A stretch of 64,000 nt of DNA from Plasmodiophora brassicae (GCA_036867785.1 CP145414.1:682001-746000), one strand, 5' to 3'. Shown: positions 45,040 through 56,954, counted from the stretch's first letter. The notes: generated by a model not told the origin, from the letters alone. Made by a program: numbers and translations.

Positions 45040-45201
45040 ACTACCAGCACTGTCGACATCCAAGCCGTCATCATGCCCTCATCTTCATCTCTGACAAACA
45101 ATAAGCCCTATATTGCCGTTGCTAATATAGTACTATGTTGCACCACTGTCATACACTGCCATCGGGAAGACACTCGTCTGTGTTCATGTAAGACCCATGG
45201 G

Positions 45202-45758
45202 TTAACGCGATTCGGAGCTTAAAAGTTCTTCGATTTCCTCTTCCTCGCTAGCCGTGGCCTTGACGACGCCCGTCAGCAGGTCCATGAATTTCGGCATCGT
45301 TTGGGCATACAGGACCTTGTCCTGGTCATTACTGCGACCGATAATGTCAGACGGTACCGTCAACGGTCCTGAATCAGCAGCCGTATACCTGTTCAACGGC
45401 TTCCAGAAGATCAGGTAGAGCTTTGATGCCTGGCGGCCATCGGAAGTCTTGTACTCGTAATCATAGACGATGTACCTACAATTGCTACCAGGAATCGTGG
45501 CCACCAAGTCCTCCCAGTTCTTGTTGCGATCGCCAATCTTCTGCGCCTGGCCGCATAACTTGTCAATTCCTCATTGCCGATCCCAGCTATCACCGTCCTC
45601 ACCTTGACGACAAGATTGTCGATTGTGAAAACAATGAACCGGTGCTTGCGTCCAATTTTCAAGTCCTGATACGCTGACGGCACATCCGGTGCGATGGTCG
45701 CCTACACGAGCACGCCGTCAGTCAACGTTCTGTACAGTACGTCCCACTCAGCTACCAT
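45202..45758 (-). CDS. ADF/cofilin-type actin-depolymerising protein
   Basis: Exons 45758-45756 (the ATG alone), 45701-45603 and 45546-45202 (introns 54 and 56 bp) give 148 residues: M|ATIAPDVPSAYQDLKIGRK... The ADF-homology domain is recognisable throughout: KHRFIVFTIDN, NWEDLVATIPGSNCRYIVYD, then KLYLIFWKP and DKVLYAQTMPKFMDLLTGV, the last being the long actin-binding helix region. The loop after FWKP (about 25 residues) is longer than in yeast cofilin. ADF/cofilin severs and depolymerises actin filaments in the cytoplasm. A first exon made of only the start codon is also typical of plant ADF genes, which supports the model. Confidence 0.85.
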
Positions 45759-46021
45759 GGCAACGGATTCCGGTCGTGCTCGGGTTCGATTCGCCTGACG
45801 AGTCCCGTCACCGACTCGAAATAGGAACAGTCCGAAACCTATACCGTATTTGGAATCAGCCAAGCACCTTATGTAATCGCCGCTTTTATCGACGAAAGTA
45901 TAGATCTGGTTGTACCAGTACCACGACAGGTACCCAGCCTGCTGTCAGTACCTAGAATGCAGAGGTCGCGCCTGTGAGTGTTCCCGAAAGGCAGTGTGTT
46001 GATGCCCGCAGGGACCATAGA

Positions 46022-47356
46022 ATGCCTCAGCGGACGAGGGCGACTGCCACCGCTCTCTGGGTAGTGGTAGCCATTGGAATTACGCTCGGCGAGGGGATCC
46101 TGCACGCTTCCGGGTATAGGCCATACGAGACCATACAGGCAGAGCTCTCCGATGCGCGTTATGGACCGCGAATTACATCAAACGTGTGGTTCAAGTCGGT
46201 GTCAGGCCAACCGATCTATACTGTGCGCGCGTCATCAGGATCCGATCACGGTAGGCCAGTCATGGCGTGCGACCAATTGCTATTAACGTGGAAGACGCGG
46301 CAAATGCTGTAGATAAGATTCGAATGGTGTTCGTCTTTGGCATGCATCCTAGGGAGCTGATTACGACCGAGGCGGCGCTGCGCCTGATTCGTACATTGGG
46401 GATTACATCGTGCGCGTCGTTTGCTGGCCGACTAGCAACGTCAATTCTGCAGCACGCCACGATTGATGCAAGTCTCCTTTGTCGATCATGATCGCAGGCG
46501 CTTATGACTTGTGCCCCCCGTTCGCATTGTAGATAATTCCATTATTGAATCCGGATGGGCGAATGCGGCTAGAACGGGACGGCAACCACTGCTGGCGAGG
46601 CAATGCGAATGGCGTCGACCTTAACCGCAACTTTGACTGGGAATGGGGAGGCCCGGGCAGTACTGCCGTTCGGGGCAGCGAAGAATATCGAGGTCCGTCT
46701 GCGTTTTCCGAGAGCGAGGCCGCAGGCCTTCGAGACCTCATCTTAACGAACAATTACACGGGTACGTACGGTGACCTTGCCGGAAACGCTTCAATCGCTG
46801 ATCAGACGCCGCAGCTGTCGTTGACGTTCACTCGGGCGAACAGCAGATGTTCTCGGCGTACGTCGGCACGGAATCGAAATCGCTGGGGCGCAATTCGTCG
46901 AACCACGGTAAGGAGCAGGACGTGATCCGCCGGGTCGTACGACAGCGATACATTCGGGATGGGGGCGTGGCGCATGTGGCCAACTCGTATACCGCCGACG
47001 GCACTCTCCTCGACTGGGCCAGCGGCGCCGCGGCAGTGCCATTCGTGTTCTGCGTCGAAAGCTATGGCGCAATCGGGACAGAGGACCTCGGTTAAGAACG
47101 ACGGCAGCCGTAGACGAGCACACTGATGACGTTTGGTCCGGTAGGTTGTTTGCGCCAGTTCAATCCTGACCAGCGACGCGTGCCACGAGTCCTCGACCGC
47201 ATCGAGCACGCACTTCTGGAGACGATACGAGCCATTCTCGACATCGCTGCTGACGTTGCCTTCGAGACACAAGAACCGGACCCAAGCAGTCCGCTGGCGC
47301 AAGAGAGAGCCGCCTGGTTCAGAGCCGCCTGCGAACGTCAAGCGGGCACCCAGTAA
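46022..47356 (+). CDS. Secreted M14-type zinc carboxypeptidase
   Basis: Exons 46022-46250, 46295-46467, 46533-46761, 46806-47090, 47145-47356 give exactly 375 residues. The start MPQRTRATATALWVVVAIGI is a signal peptide. The zinc site is visible as GMHPREL (His and Glu) and VDVHSGEQ (second His). NPDGR and CWRGNANGVDLNRNFDWEW are the substrate-binding core, and PFVFCVESYG near the end carries the general-base glutamate. M14 enzymes remove C-terminal residues from peptides outside the cell or in a vacuole. The second intron (46468-46532) starts GCAAGT, a GC-AG intron, and is needed to reach ATID|IIPLLNPDGR. The other introns are 44-54 bp and GT-AG. Confidence 0.85.
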
Positions 47357-47535
47357 CAGGGGAGACACTGCATGGTGATCCTCTAAATATTCGCCACCGC
47401 CTCCCAGACCAACGATGAACTAGGTTGTGCCGTACTCGCGAGGGTTCACCCTGCACAAATAATATCAAGATATTTCCCCGCTCCATATGCGATCTCAACA
47501 GACAAGTAGCCTCGCTTATCAGGCCTGCTGTTGCG

Positions 47536-49641
47536 ATGACGACGAATGGCAGGGCCCGGTTAGCAGTACTGCTAATGGCGTTCAGCCTTGGTGTTCGCAT
47601 GGGTCGCGGGCAATGTGAAAACGCGCCGTACCCGCTGGACGGCCCATATGCAGGCTTATGTGGCGCACAGAACGGCGATCATGGCTGCTTTGCCGACAAC
47701 CCTTGCTGCAGTGCATACGGATGGTAGGTAACATGATGTGATGAACCAACGGTGCCCGTATGCCATGGACGTCAATTTAGGATATGGAATCTGCAGGTGC
47801 GGGTCGGGAGACGCCTGGTGTAGTACCAATCAATGTCAGTCGCCAATGCCCAGTCCGACTCCGCAACCAACCCCGTCTCCAACACCAAGACCAGCACCAC
47901 AACCTACACCACGCCCAACTCCTAGTCCGACACCATCGCCGACCCCTGCGCCTACACCACGGCCGACCCCTGCACCTACTCCACAGCCGACCCCTGCACC
48001 TACACCACAACCGACGCCTGCACCTACGCCCCAGCCGACACCTGCACCTACTCCCCAGCCGACACCTGCTCCTACACCCAAGCCGACACCTGCACCTACA
48101 CCCCAACCGACTCCTGCGCCTACGCCTGCGCCTACGCCTGCGCCTACGCCTGCGCCTACGCCTGCGCCTACGCCTGCGCCTACGCCTGCGCCTACACCTG
48201 CACCTACGCCTGCGCCTACGCCTGCGCCTACACCTGCGCCTACACCTGCGCCTACGCCTGCGCCTACACCTGCGCCTACACCTGCGCCAACGCCCCAGCC
48301 TACACCTGCGCCAACGCCCCAGCCTACACCTGCGCCAACGCCCCAGCCTACACCTGCACCTACGCCGCGCCCACCACCTGCGCCTACGCCTGCGTCAACA
48401 CCCCAGCCGATACCTACGCCTACGCCCCAGCTGACCCCTGCACCTACACCACAACCGACCCCTGCCCCAACACCGCCCCCGACACCTGCCCCTACGCCAA
48501 GTCCAACGCTGAGTCCGACTCCAAGTCCAACGCCAAGCCCAACACCTAACTCAACTCCGAGTCCAACACCAAGCCCGACGCCTGAGCCAACTCCCAGCCC
48601 AACACCGAACCCAGCACCAAGCCCGACACCAAGTACTTCGGGCCCAACGCCACGTCCGACGCCAAGCTCCACGCCGAGTCCAACACCGGCTCCGACTCCA
48701 AGCCCAGCACAGAATCGTACACCTGCCCCAACGCCAACGCCAGCACCAAGTCCTGGAGCAGCGCCAGGGCCATCGTCTGGATCTAGGACTGTCGCAGCAC
48801 GGTCCAGTCCAAACGTTTCGGTTCCATCGCGTAATACGGGCCGTGTTCAGACGCCCAACGTGACTCGCAGGTCGTCTTCTTTTCGGTTTCGAGGTCGGTA
48901 CCACTGCTTTCTGCTATTGAGAGCCTTTCGTTGCCCCAGTAACTCGTACTTACAGGACCCGGTCGCACCACATACGTCACGCCAGGGCAGATCATCGTCC
49001 CCGATACGCGTCATACCACTGTGGTTTTTCGTATCGTGCCTCACCTATCCGGCCCGGGGTGCTAAAACGTACTCGCAGGTGTATCGACACGTCTTCCCAA
49101 CTGTCGTGAATCCCGTCACCCGGCAAGCACCGACAATGACAGCAACACACGTACGGAACCGTTTCCCGTTGCTCTCGAGTGGGTATTGTTGACAGGAGAG
49201 CAGGGCCCTGCGGATTCGGCTGCCAGCAACAGGTCGCTGGCGTCGCAGCTCGCATTGACTCCTGTGCTGGCTATCGGGGCAATCCTGCTGATCGTCATAT
49301 TGGCTATCGCTGTCGTCATGTCGACGGATGTCTGCTTCCGTCGGGCACTGGCGACCGCGACAACGCAGAGCGCCGTTTTGGCGTCCAGCAAAGCGTCTGC
49401 GTTCGGGTCGCCCAGTAACCAGGAACACTTATGGGACGGGGAAGCGAACCATGTCGAGGCGAACGTTGCTCGTCCAGTCCAATCATATTCTTACTTTGGA
49501 AGTCCGCATGCCGAGCCACCTGCAAGTCCACGCCAGTCGCGCGCCCCGAAATCGTTCCACCTGCCCTACAAGTTAACGGACGGGACGGATGACACCTGGG
49601 ATCCCAACTACCCAGATTCAACCGCTCCGACAACAGGCTAG
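47536..49641 (+). CDS. CBM18 chitin-binding, Pro/Thr-stalk membrane protein 1
   Basis: Exons 47536-47723, 47797-48893, 48956-49030, 49079-49641 give exactly 640 residues. Order: signal peptide ([20 protein letters not shown]...), hevein/CBM18 module ([11 protein letters not shown] ... [22 protein letters not shown], split by intron 1 at the W-C), about 300 residues of P-T-P-x repeats, a short beta-rich part ([20 protein letters not shown]), one membrane helix ([19 protein letters not shown]), and a ~110-residue cytosolic tail ending [14 protein letters not shown]18 binds chitin. The architecture is a type I surface protein that holds a chitin-binding head on a rod, likely O-glycosylated, above the membrane. 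Introns 2 and 3 are proposed from frame and from the tail shared with the next paralogue. Confidence 0.78.
47857..48780 (+). repeat. Pro-Thr coding minisatellite
   Basis: Runs of 6- and 12-base units (CCTACG/CCTGCG and variants) encode the P-T-P-x stalk. From about 48112 to 48297 the 12-base unit CCTGCGCCTACG is nearly perfect, the rest is diverged. Such arrays change length easily. Confidence 0.85.
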
Positions 49642-49909
49642 TGATAAACCTTTCGTCCAGAACGACGCACATGGCGAGCGAGACGACCACTACTGAATAT
49701 GCACATAGCCTGCATGTTGCCGACGTCAAGGCGATCCACGAGCAAGAACGTAGATACGCAGCATGCGAGTTGATGGCCGGCGGGCGGCCCCCAGGATTTA
49801 TTCTGATCCGCTGCATCGCCAGACGCGAACGGTACGATCGTACGAGCACGCAGCGAGTTCCCCGGTATGCACATTGACGTCCATATCGCGCTGAACAGAA
49901 GTGCAGGCA

Positions 49910-51218
49910 TTAGAACCCTGATGACAGCCGTCGAACAGTTTGCCTTACAATCTGCTTACGATGGCGACGCAGTTGCCCAACGGCGCGACGCGAACGAAGT
50001 TCCCAGGTCACGATGGAGGCGTCCTGAGAGGTGGAGTAAACGACCGCATCGTTCGGGGAGAACGACGTCCTCGGTGTGCTGTACTCATCGTTGACGGCGC
50101 CGTATAACGCGAATAGGGGCCCGACGGTACTCGGATGGACGACGACAGCGCGATTGCGATCGGTCGTCGCCATCATCAGACCTGGGAATCCGTTCGCGGC
50201 ACATAGGTCGATGCAAGCGAAGCTGACATGCTCGTCCCCATGCGTGTTCAGGGATAGGCGTTGTCTGACAGCCATTGCGGCACCGTCGTACATATGCAAT
50301 TCGTGGCTGTCGCGAATGCTGTACACCAGAGTGGACGACGAAGGGAGCCAAGTCAACGATTCCGGCGTCGCCGTTAGGAACACCTGTTTGACGGTACCCC
50401 ATGAGCCGTCGCGACCCTCCTCTTTCGATAGGCAGATGGTCTTGTCCAGCCCAGCGGTCGCCAGCAGCAACCCGTCCGGTGACCACCGGGCACGCGTGAC
50501 ATGCTTCTTATCGTGAAGGTCTGCAACGTAGACTTGCGACGCGTTCTCCACGTCGATGATGCTGACGGAGCCGTTCATGCAGGCGACGGCCAGCATGTTA
50601 TGCCGGACAGGGTTGAAATCCAGAGCGAGTACGGGGCCCGACACGCCGATGCGCCTGACTTGTTGCTTCGTGTCGACGTCGCAGATGACGACGTGGCCGT
50701 CAGCACCACCGGATGCAATGAGCCGCGTGTTGTTCGGCTGCCAGGCGACAGCGATTATATTGGCAGCATGGTGGCCGGCCAGACACTGCTCGGTGTCGGG
50801 ATCGGGGACGACGCCAGCGCCCTCGGTTGACACCTGACAATAACGCGTCAGCAGTGGGACACTGACGACCAATTAAGGAACGCGCCCGACGAGTCGCTCC
50901 ATGATGGCGTCGCGCGGGTCTGCCGCGTTGCCCGACTTCTCCCTTGCCGCCTGCATGTCATCATACAGGCTGAGTGCGTTCAGCAGCGTATCGGGCGGCA
51001 CGTCGTCGGCAGCGTAGTCGCCGGGGCGCGCCCCTCTGTCGCGCACGCTCTTGTCAGCGCCATGACAAGCACACGCCCGCCATCCCCTTATACAGTTCGG
51101 CACGCAGCGCCCGAAGCGATGCATCCAGGTTCTGGTCGCTCAGGAACTGCATGACAGCGGCCAGCGCCCGCGCTTGCGGGTGCGGCGGCCGGTGCACCCG
51201 ATCCGATGGCGACGCCAT
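49910..51218 (-). CDS. LisH and WD40-repeat protein
   Basis: Exons 51218-51094, 51047-50891 and 50833-49910 (introns 46 and 57 bp) give exactly 401 residues. A LisH dimerisation motif is near the start ([20 protein letters not shown]). After a linker come WD40 blades: [20 protein letters not shown] followed by [14 protein letters not shown], then [40 protein letters not shown] and others up to [11 protein letters not shown]. At least six blades are visible, enough for one propeller. Proteins of this shape act as scaffolds in ubiquitin-ligase, dynein or chromatin complexes. I do not assign a named orthologue. ATG 51218 is chosen because it precedes the LisH motif closely. Confidence 0.75.
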
Positions 51219-51546
51219 CGCCAGCAACGACGACGACCACCCTCGCACGTGTGAACGGCGCCGCCGCGGCGCGCAGGTACGTACGGTCCGTTTCGCGGCG
51301 GCAGACGACGTCCGTTTCCAAACGGGCGCGGCGCGCTCGTCTCGTCTCGCGTCGCCCCGCACGTTTCACTTTCAGTACAGCGACTCGCAGAGGGTACGAC
51401 GGCAAGCGCGATGAGGAGCGCCGCGCCGGCCGATATCTTGTGTACGCCTAGCGCCATGCGGGGCCGATACCGTATGCGAGATATCTGCCCGTCTGTGTCC
51501 CATATCGTTGACGACGAACCGCTGCTGTACCTGCAGGAGAGTCGTG
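51219..51546. promoter_or_regulatory. Divergent intergenic region
   Basis: Separates the LisH/WD40 gene from the second CBM18 gene, which are transcribed away from each other. GC-rich, no gene seen. It should hold both promoters. Confidence 0.35.
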
Positions 51547-52884
51547 ATGCGAGGGACGCGGCTGGCCGCCGCGTTCCTGCTGGCGGCGGCGACGTGCAGC
51601 GGCGTCGGCGTCCGGCTGGGCGTCGCGCAATGTGAGAACCCGCCGTATCCGACGAACGGGCCGAGCGCCGGCCTCTGCGGTGCACAGAACGGCAATCGCG
51701 GGTGCTTCGCAGCGAACCCCTGCTGCAGCGCCACCGGATGGTACCGCAGCAGCAATGTTCGTCGCTGACCCGACACGCCCGGGTGACCAGTGTGCCGCAC
51801 CTGTGCAGGTGCGGTTCGGGAGACGCCTGGTGCAGCACGAACCAGTGCCAGTCGGCAACAGCGCCCAGCCCGACACCGCTGCCGACGCCTTCGCCAACGC
51901 CGAGGCCCACCCCGCGGCCAACGCCACGCCCGACGCCGATCCCGACGCCCCAGCCCACGCCTGCCCCCACCCCACAGCCGACGCCGAACCCGACGCCGAA
52001 TCCAACGCCGACCCCCGCTCCACGTCCAACGCCGGGCCCCACGCCACGTCCTACACCCATCCCGACGTCACGATGGGCAACACCGCCGGCTACCCGGCAA
52101 CGAACAAGTGCCTTCTTGGGTCGGCCAACAACAGGGAGACGCACACCCGGGCCAACGCCCGCACCGACCAGCATCCGCCCGACGGCGACCCCAGCGCCTG
52201 CCCGTCCTTCGCGAGCGCGGCGCCTGTCTACGCCAGGTTCGTACGCGAGGGTCGGCACGTTTATCTCCATCTGACGTGCACGAACCAGGGACCCTGCTGA
52301 CCCGGCGTACGTCGCCGTCCGTCTCGGCACAGTCGGCGATTGCCGCCACAATACGGTCTGCCACATCGGTTCGTGCCCATCGTACGCGGATACGCTGGGG
52401 ATTCGGCTCGCCTGATTCGCTGGTGACATGACGTCAGCGCACGACCATGAGGAAGGCGGGGGCGTCCAACAACGATGAAAGCGTCCTGTCGTACACGGTC
52501 GGGTCGGTCCCGATCTGGGTCATTGCCACCGGGTTCGGCATCATCGTCACGACCGTCCTCGTCCTCGGCTGGGCCGACGTCTGCCATCGGCGGGCGGTAG
52601 GGATGTTCGGGCCGCGCCCAGGCGGAACAGGCACGATGGCAGCCGTCGTTGGACGACGACCTGCGAGCCGGATGCGGGGTGGCCAGCGCGACCAGCTCGG
52701 CATGGCCATCAACGACGGGCCGGAGCCGTCTCCCCTGGCAGACCAGGTTCGTGGTCGTCAGACGACGTCCCCGAACGTTCTGCGTTCCCCAAGCAGCCGA
52801 CTGCCGTCGTTCCGACTACCGGATCCCAACGCGACCTGGTCTCCGAACTATCCCGACTCGACCGAGCCGTCTGGGCTCGACTAG
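51547..52884 (+). CDS. CBM18 chitin-binding, Pro/Thr-stalk membrane protein 2
   Basis: Paralogue of the gene at 47536. Exon 1 is 51547-51740: signal peptide [20 protein letters not shown]... and the CBM18 half [11 protein letters not shown] ... NPCCSATGW. Exon 2 starts at 51809 and completes the module with [13 protein letters not shown], at exactly the same intron position as paralogue 1. A shorter P-T-P-x stalk follows. The C-terminal exon (open to the TAG at 52882) carries the membrane helix [20 protein letters not shown] and a tail ending [12 protein letters not shown], matching [11 protein letters not shown] of paralogue 1. The one or two introns between the stalk and the membrane exon (about 52270-52450) are not resolved. 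Function as for paralogue 1. Confidence 0.72.
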
Positions 52885-53016
52885 GTAGACCCTGCACGCT
52901 CCGGGGCAATACACATAGACGTGGGTTAGATACGTTGACAGGCGCCCGTTCTGGAGATTTCTGGGGCACGTTGCCATATATCTATCGAACAGGGTATCCC
53001 CTAGTTAATGTCGACC

Positions 53017-54292
53017 ATGTGGGCAGCCGTTGCTGCCCTGTCGCTGGCGTACCTGCTGGATGTCGGCGAGGCACAGGCACCCTGCAGCAGCCCGGTCATC
53101 GACCCGGTCACTGGGGCGTGCGGTGGGGCGGCCAGCAACTACCAAAGCTGTAGGACGTCGATTGTCGTCGATGGTCATGTGAGATGATGGAAGTACGTCT
53201 GTAGGCGACATTGGCAACTGCTGCAGCCAGTATGGATAGTAAGCCGCATGTCATTGCCAGTGCTTGCCTGTCACCAGGGCTGACGCTGTGGACAGCTGTG
53301 GGAACACGGTTGACTACTGCAATACGTTATCGATATGCCCAGCAGCGACAGCCGCGCCGACACCCAGACCGACGCCGGCTCCTACACCAGCGCCAACACC
53401 AGCGCCAACACCCAGACCAACGCCTGCGCCGACGCCAGCTCCAACGCCAGCACCAACGCCGGCTCCAACGCCAGCACCAACGCCGGCTCCAACGCCAGCA
53501 CCAACGCCGGCTCCAACACCAGCACCGACACCAGCGCCAACACCAGCGCCAACCCCGGCGCCAACTCCCGCGCCGACACCAGCACCGACACCAGCACCGA
53601 CGCCTTCGCTGACACCAGCACCGACGCCTTCACCGACGCCAGCACCGACACAAGCCTCGGCAGCACCTTCGCCATCGCAGACGCCATCTCCCGCTTCCCC
53701 AACACCACGACCGCCATCAGCACAGCCGGGCGTGTCGCCGAGCCCGTCGCCAAGGCCCCAGCCCACTCCGTCACCGACACCGACTTCTCTCCCCAGGCGC
53801 ATGCCGACATCGCCCCTGTCGCCTGGTCAGTCCCGCCCGGGTGTCACGCTAGGCGTCAAGCGCCCGTCGACGACGGCAGCAACCCGGCCGCTGCATCAGT
53901 CGCAGGCGCCGCAGCAACAACAGCAGCAACAGCAGGCGCCATCGGCCACTGCGCCGTCCTGGTACGCGCAGACGCTGTGGACGGTGCCCGTCTGGATGAT
54001 GATGATCATCATCGTGATCGTCGTCATCGCCATCGGCATCGTCTGCAAGGTCGAGGCCGGCCTGCGCAAGTCGCAGCAGATGGCCCCGGCGGCGTTCATG
54101 CAGACGGGGCCGATCGCCCTGACCGGCAACTCGGTCTGGGGCGCCGCGCCGCCCTCGATCTACGGCAGCGACCAGTTCGCCCCGGCCGCCGACATCAACG
54201 GCGTCCCCATGCAACGATCGTCCATGCAGTACTTCCAGGCCGGTCCCCACAATGTGGCCGCCCAGGTGAGACCCTCTGCCACCTATTTCTGA
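53017..54292 (+). CDS. CBM18 chitin-binding, Pro/Thr-stalk membrane protein 3
   Basis: Exons 53017-53149, 53205-53238 and 53296-54292 give 387 residues. Signal peptide [20 protein letters not shown], then a hevein-type module spread over three exons: [20 protein letters not shown] then [11 protein letters not shown], a closer match to the CBM18 consensus than the other two. A P-T-P-A stalk, a glutamine run, the membrane helix [19 protein letters not shown] and a ~70-residue cytosolic tail follow. A GTGAGA donor at 54266 could splice to a tiny last exon, which would replace the final residues. The intron positions inside the module differ from paralogues 1 and 2, so this is a more distant family member. 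It ends 61 bp from the convergent channel gene. Confidence 0.75.
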
Positions 54293-54353
54293 ACCGATAC
54301 GCCAATGCCCTGTCTACCTACCACGTCCTGTCGTTTCTGTATATGTAGAACGG

Positions 54354-56875
54354 TTAGGACGGTGCGGCAGCATCCCCTGGCGGTTGCTGTTGGTGGTGGT
54401 GGTGCTGCTGCTGCTGCTGTTTCGCTATGCGGTTGGCCGTGATCGCGGCCGACGTCGAACTGAGCGTGCCGGTCCCCGCGTTCATGTTCGCCACGGTGCC
54501 GAGCAATTCGGCCTGCTGCTTCAGCATGAGCTCCATGCGGTTCCTGACGAGCAGCACCCAGTTGGCGTCGTCGTCGGCGGGCTTGTCCGCGTACATGGGC
54601 TTCTTGTCCAGCGCGGCCAGGTCCCTGTAGAACATTGACACGGCGGCGATCGGCGCCATGCCAAAGATCTCCAGATACTCTTTCGCGAACACGTAGAGCC
54701 ACTCGGCCTCGCCGGATTCCACGACCGCATAGAACGTGTTCGACAGGAGCGCGATCTGCGATGCACCATCGGTGGGCCGTGGGCGATCAACCAGCGACAG
54801 AGCGACGAGCGCGTACCAGGATGTTAACCAGGACGACGACGACAACGATCTCGTACAGAATGTACATGGTCTGCCCCATAGACACGTTGTCGGGCGGTAG
54901 GTCGCTGGCGAAGATCGAGTAGTCGACGTCTGCGGCAGAGCTGGCTGTTAGCACAACGGATGTGCAGGGCGCACCTGAACGGCGAGCGCGACCTCCAAAC
55001 ACCCATCGGAACATGACCATGACGACGCTCTTGTACTGGAGGGCGACGCCCTCCCTGAACAGAGCGTAGAACGCGCTCGTGAACGGCAGGTAGAACGGCA
55101 GGAAGAACGCGAAGAACCGCGCGATATCGTTCATCATGACGATGACCATGGACACCTGCAAAGGCAGTCGTCAGCGGCCAGGTCACACGAGCCGACCGCG
55201 CTAGAGCATGGGAAACGAGACCATCATCCCCGTCGCCTGGGGGACGCACGCGAAGCGCAGGAACTTGACGCCGAACAGGATCTGGACGACGGCGGTGCCG
55301 TTGACCCAGTTGGCGGTCCACGTCTGGCGGCGCCCGCAGAACACCATCAGCTGTGTGATCAGCACGAACGTCAGCGCCGACTGCAGGAACAGGTCGGCGA
55401 CGTTCCAGATCGACGTCGCCCAGGCCCGCCCGCCCACTATCCACATCGCACGACCCGCCCTGTAATTCGACCGCACCGCCAGGACGACGACTGTTGCCCC
55501 GCCACCCGTCATTCCAGAGGACGACGATGGACAACGCGATTGCAGATACCGATCGCATAGAGGACGTAGGCGTTCCATGGCAGCGTGGCGCCCGCCTGCA
55601 GATCGGCGACGATGGGCCACGCGTACAGCAGGCCAGCGAAGCACAGGACGAAGAGCGTGTACTCGACGACCAGCATGCGCCAGATTCGCTGACAGACGCG
55701 CTGCCATCCCTCGTGGAGGACCGCCTTGACTATCGGCGTCTCGAGCAGGTCCTTGCGTTTGTACTTGACGACAAGCGACAGGGCGGACAGGCGCTCCTCA
55801 CTGGGCGCCGCCACCTTGCCGGCCTTCTCGCTGACGTCGCCAGGGACGACGCCCGTCGTGATGCCTTCCCGGGCGCCGCCGCCGTCCTTCGGGTGGAAAT
55901 CCCGAAACAGGACCTGCGTCCCGTTGCTGTGGACGAACAGCTTCAGGAAGCGGTGCCTCCAGATGGCACCCGACCCCAACTGCTTCTTCTGCTCGCTGCG
56001 CGACATGAGCATCTCCTTGGCCAGTTCAGGGCAGACGCTCAGGGCCATGGCGAACGGCGCGTTGCCGGCGCCGTCTTCCTGGAACGCGGGCGCGCCGCTT
56101 TCCAGCAGCAACGACCCGATCTCTGCATCCGGGGCCCAGTACAGCATCGCGTGCAACGGCGACCTGCCGCACTCGTCGACGGTCGTCAGCGACGCCCCAT
56201 GCCGAACCAGGACGTCTGGGCAGGCGGATCAGCAAACACGCTCGCGTTGCATGGGGCGCAGCAGCGTACGAAACCTAATGTGGGGTACGATCCAGAGCTG
56301 GCGGCCGCGTGCGCCAACGTGGCGAACTGGTTCCCGGATGGGTCGTCACGAGCGACGGGTGACGCTGACGTCACCGAGTAGCCGAGCTCGATGATGAGCT
56401 CCAGGACGCTCGCTTGTCCATATGACGCCTGCGACGCGCGCTGAGATCGCAGGGGGTGGTGGTGGTGGTGCACAACGAGGGTTACCGCGATGAAGGCGGC
56501 GTGGTGCCTGTCGGGGCGAACGTTCGCGGCGGTCGGTGCCGGCCAGTCCAGCCGAGCGCCGCCTCTCGACACAAGCGCATTGATGAGATTGCACATGGCC
56601 TGCTGCGATACGTTCGACGTGGACGGGTCGACGACCGTGCACAGCGGGGTTAGCCCCGTTTCCGGGTACAGGAAGTTCCATTCGGTGCCCGGGTTGTCGT
56701 TCACGAGGCGAAGGGCGCCTGCGGGATCGTTCGCGAGGACGGCCTTCGCGAACGCCGATCGGTACGACGCCGGGTCATGCGTTGCCGTCATTGGGACAGC
56801 AACGGCACCGGCAACATCACTGGGATCGGGCTGGGCGGTTGCCAGGCCTGCGTCCGCCATGCTAGGCGTGTGCAT
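54354..56875 (-). CDS. Ankyrin-repeat TRP-like cation channel
   Basis: Read from ATG 56875 (MHTPSMADAGLATAQPDPSD). The N-terminal part is ankyrin-like: HHAAFIAASYGQASVLELII and VLVRHGASLTTVDECGRSPL followed by HAMLYW. It leads to a helical linker and six membrane segments, with VSMVIVMMNDIARFFAFFLP (S5 region) and, before and in S6, QTMYILYEIVVVVVLVNILI then ALLSNTFYAVVESGE, very close to the TRP signature at the channel gate. The tail ends in glutamine and histidine runs. At least seven exons: introns at 54756-54816 and between ATGMM and VSMVI (near 55150-55220) are well placed; others are approximate. TRP channels pass calcium and sodium in response to physical or chemical stimuli and are often found in flagellar membranes. 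Subfamily (TRPV/TRPA-like) is not decided. Confidence 0.75.
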
Positions 56876-56954
56876 GACCAGCGCAGGTCTACCCCCAGGC
56901 GATCGCCTACGCAAGGGTACCCGGCAGCGATCAGACGGCCATGAAATGCTGTAT

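Noticed and set aside
48112-48297. Regular array suggestive of CRISPR
   Set aside because: The units are contiguous coding repeats without spacers, in a eukaryotic gene.
47836-48672. Long minus-strand frame rich in glycine and valine
   Set aside because: It is the shadow of the P-T-P-x coding repeat on the other strand. It has no start context or domain and is explained by the 6/12-base repeat.
51140-52429. 429-codon minus-strand frame
   Set aside because: Opposite the second CBM18 gene; arginine-rich, low complexity, no family signal. GC-rich coding DNA often leaves the opposite strand open.
53314-53802. Second glycine-valine-rich minus-strand frame
   Set aside because: Same cause, opposite the stalk of CBM18 protein 3.
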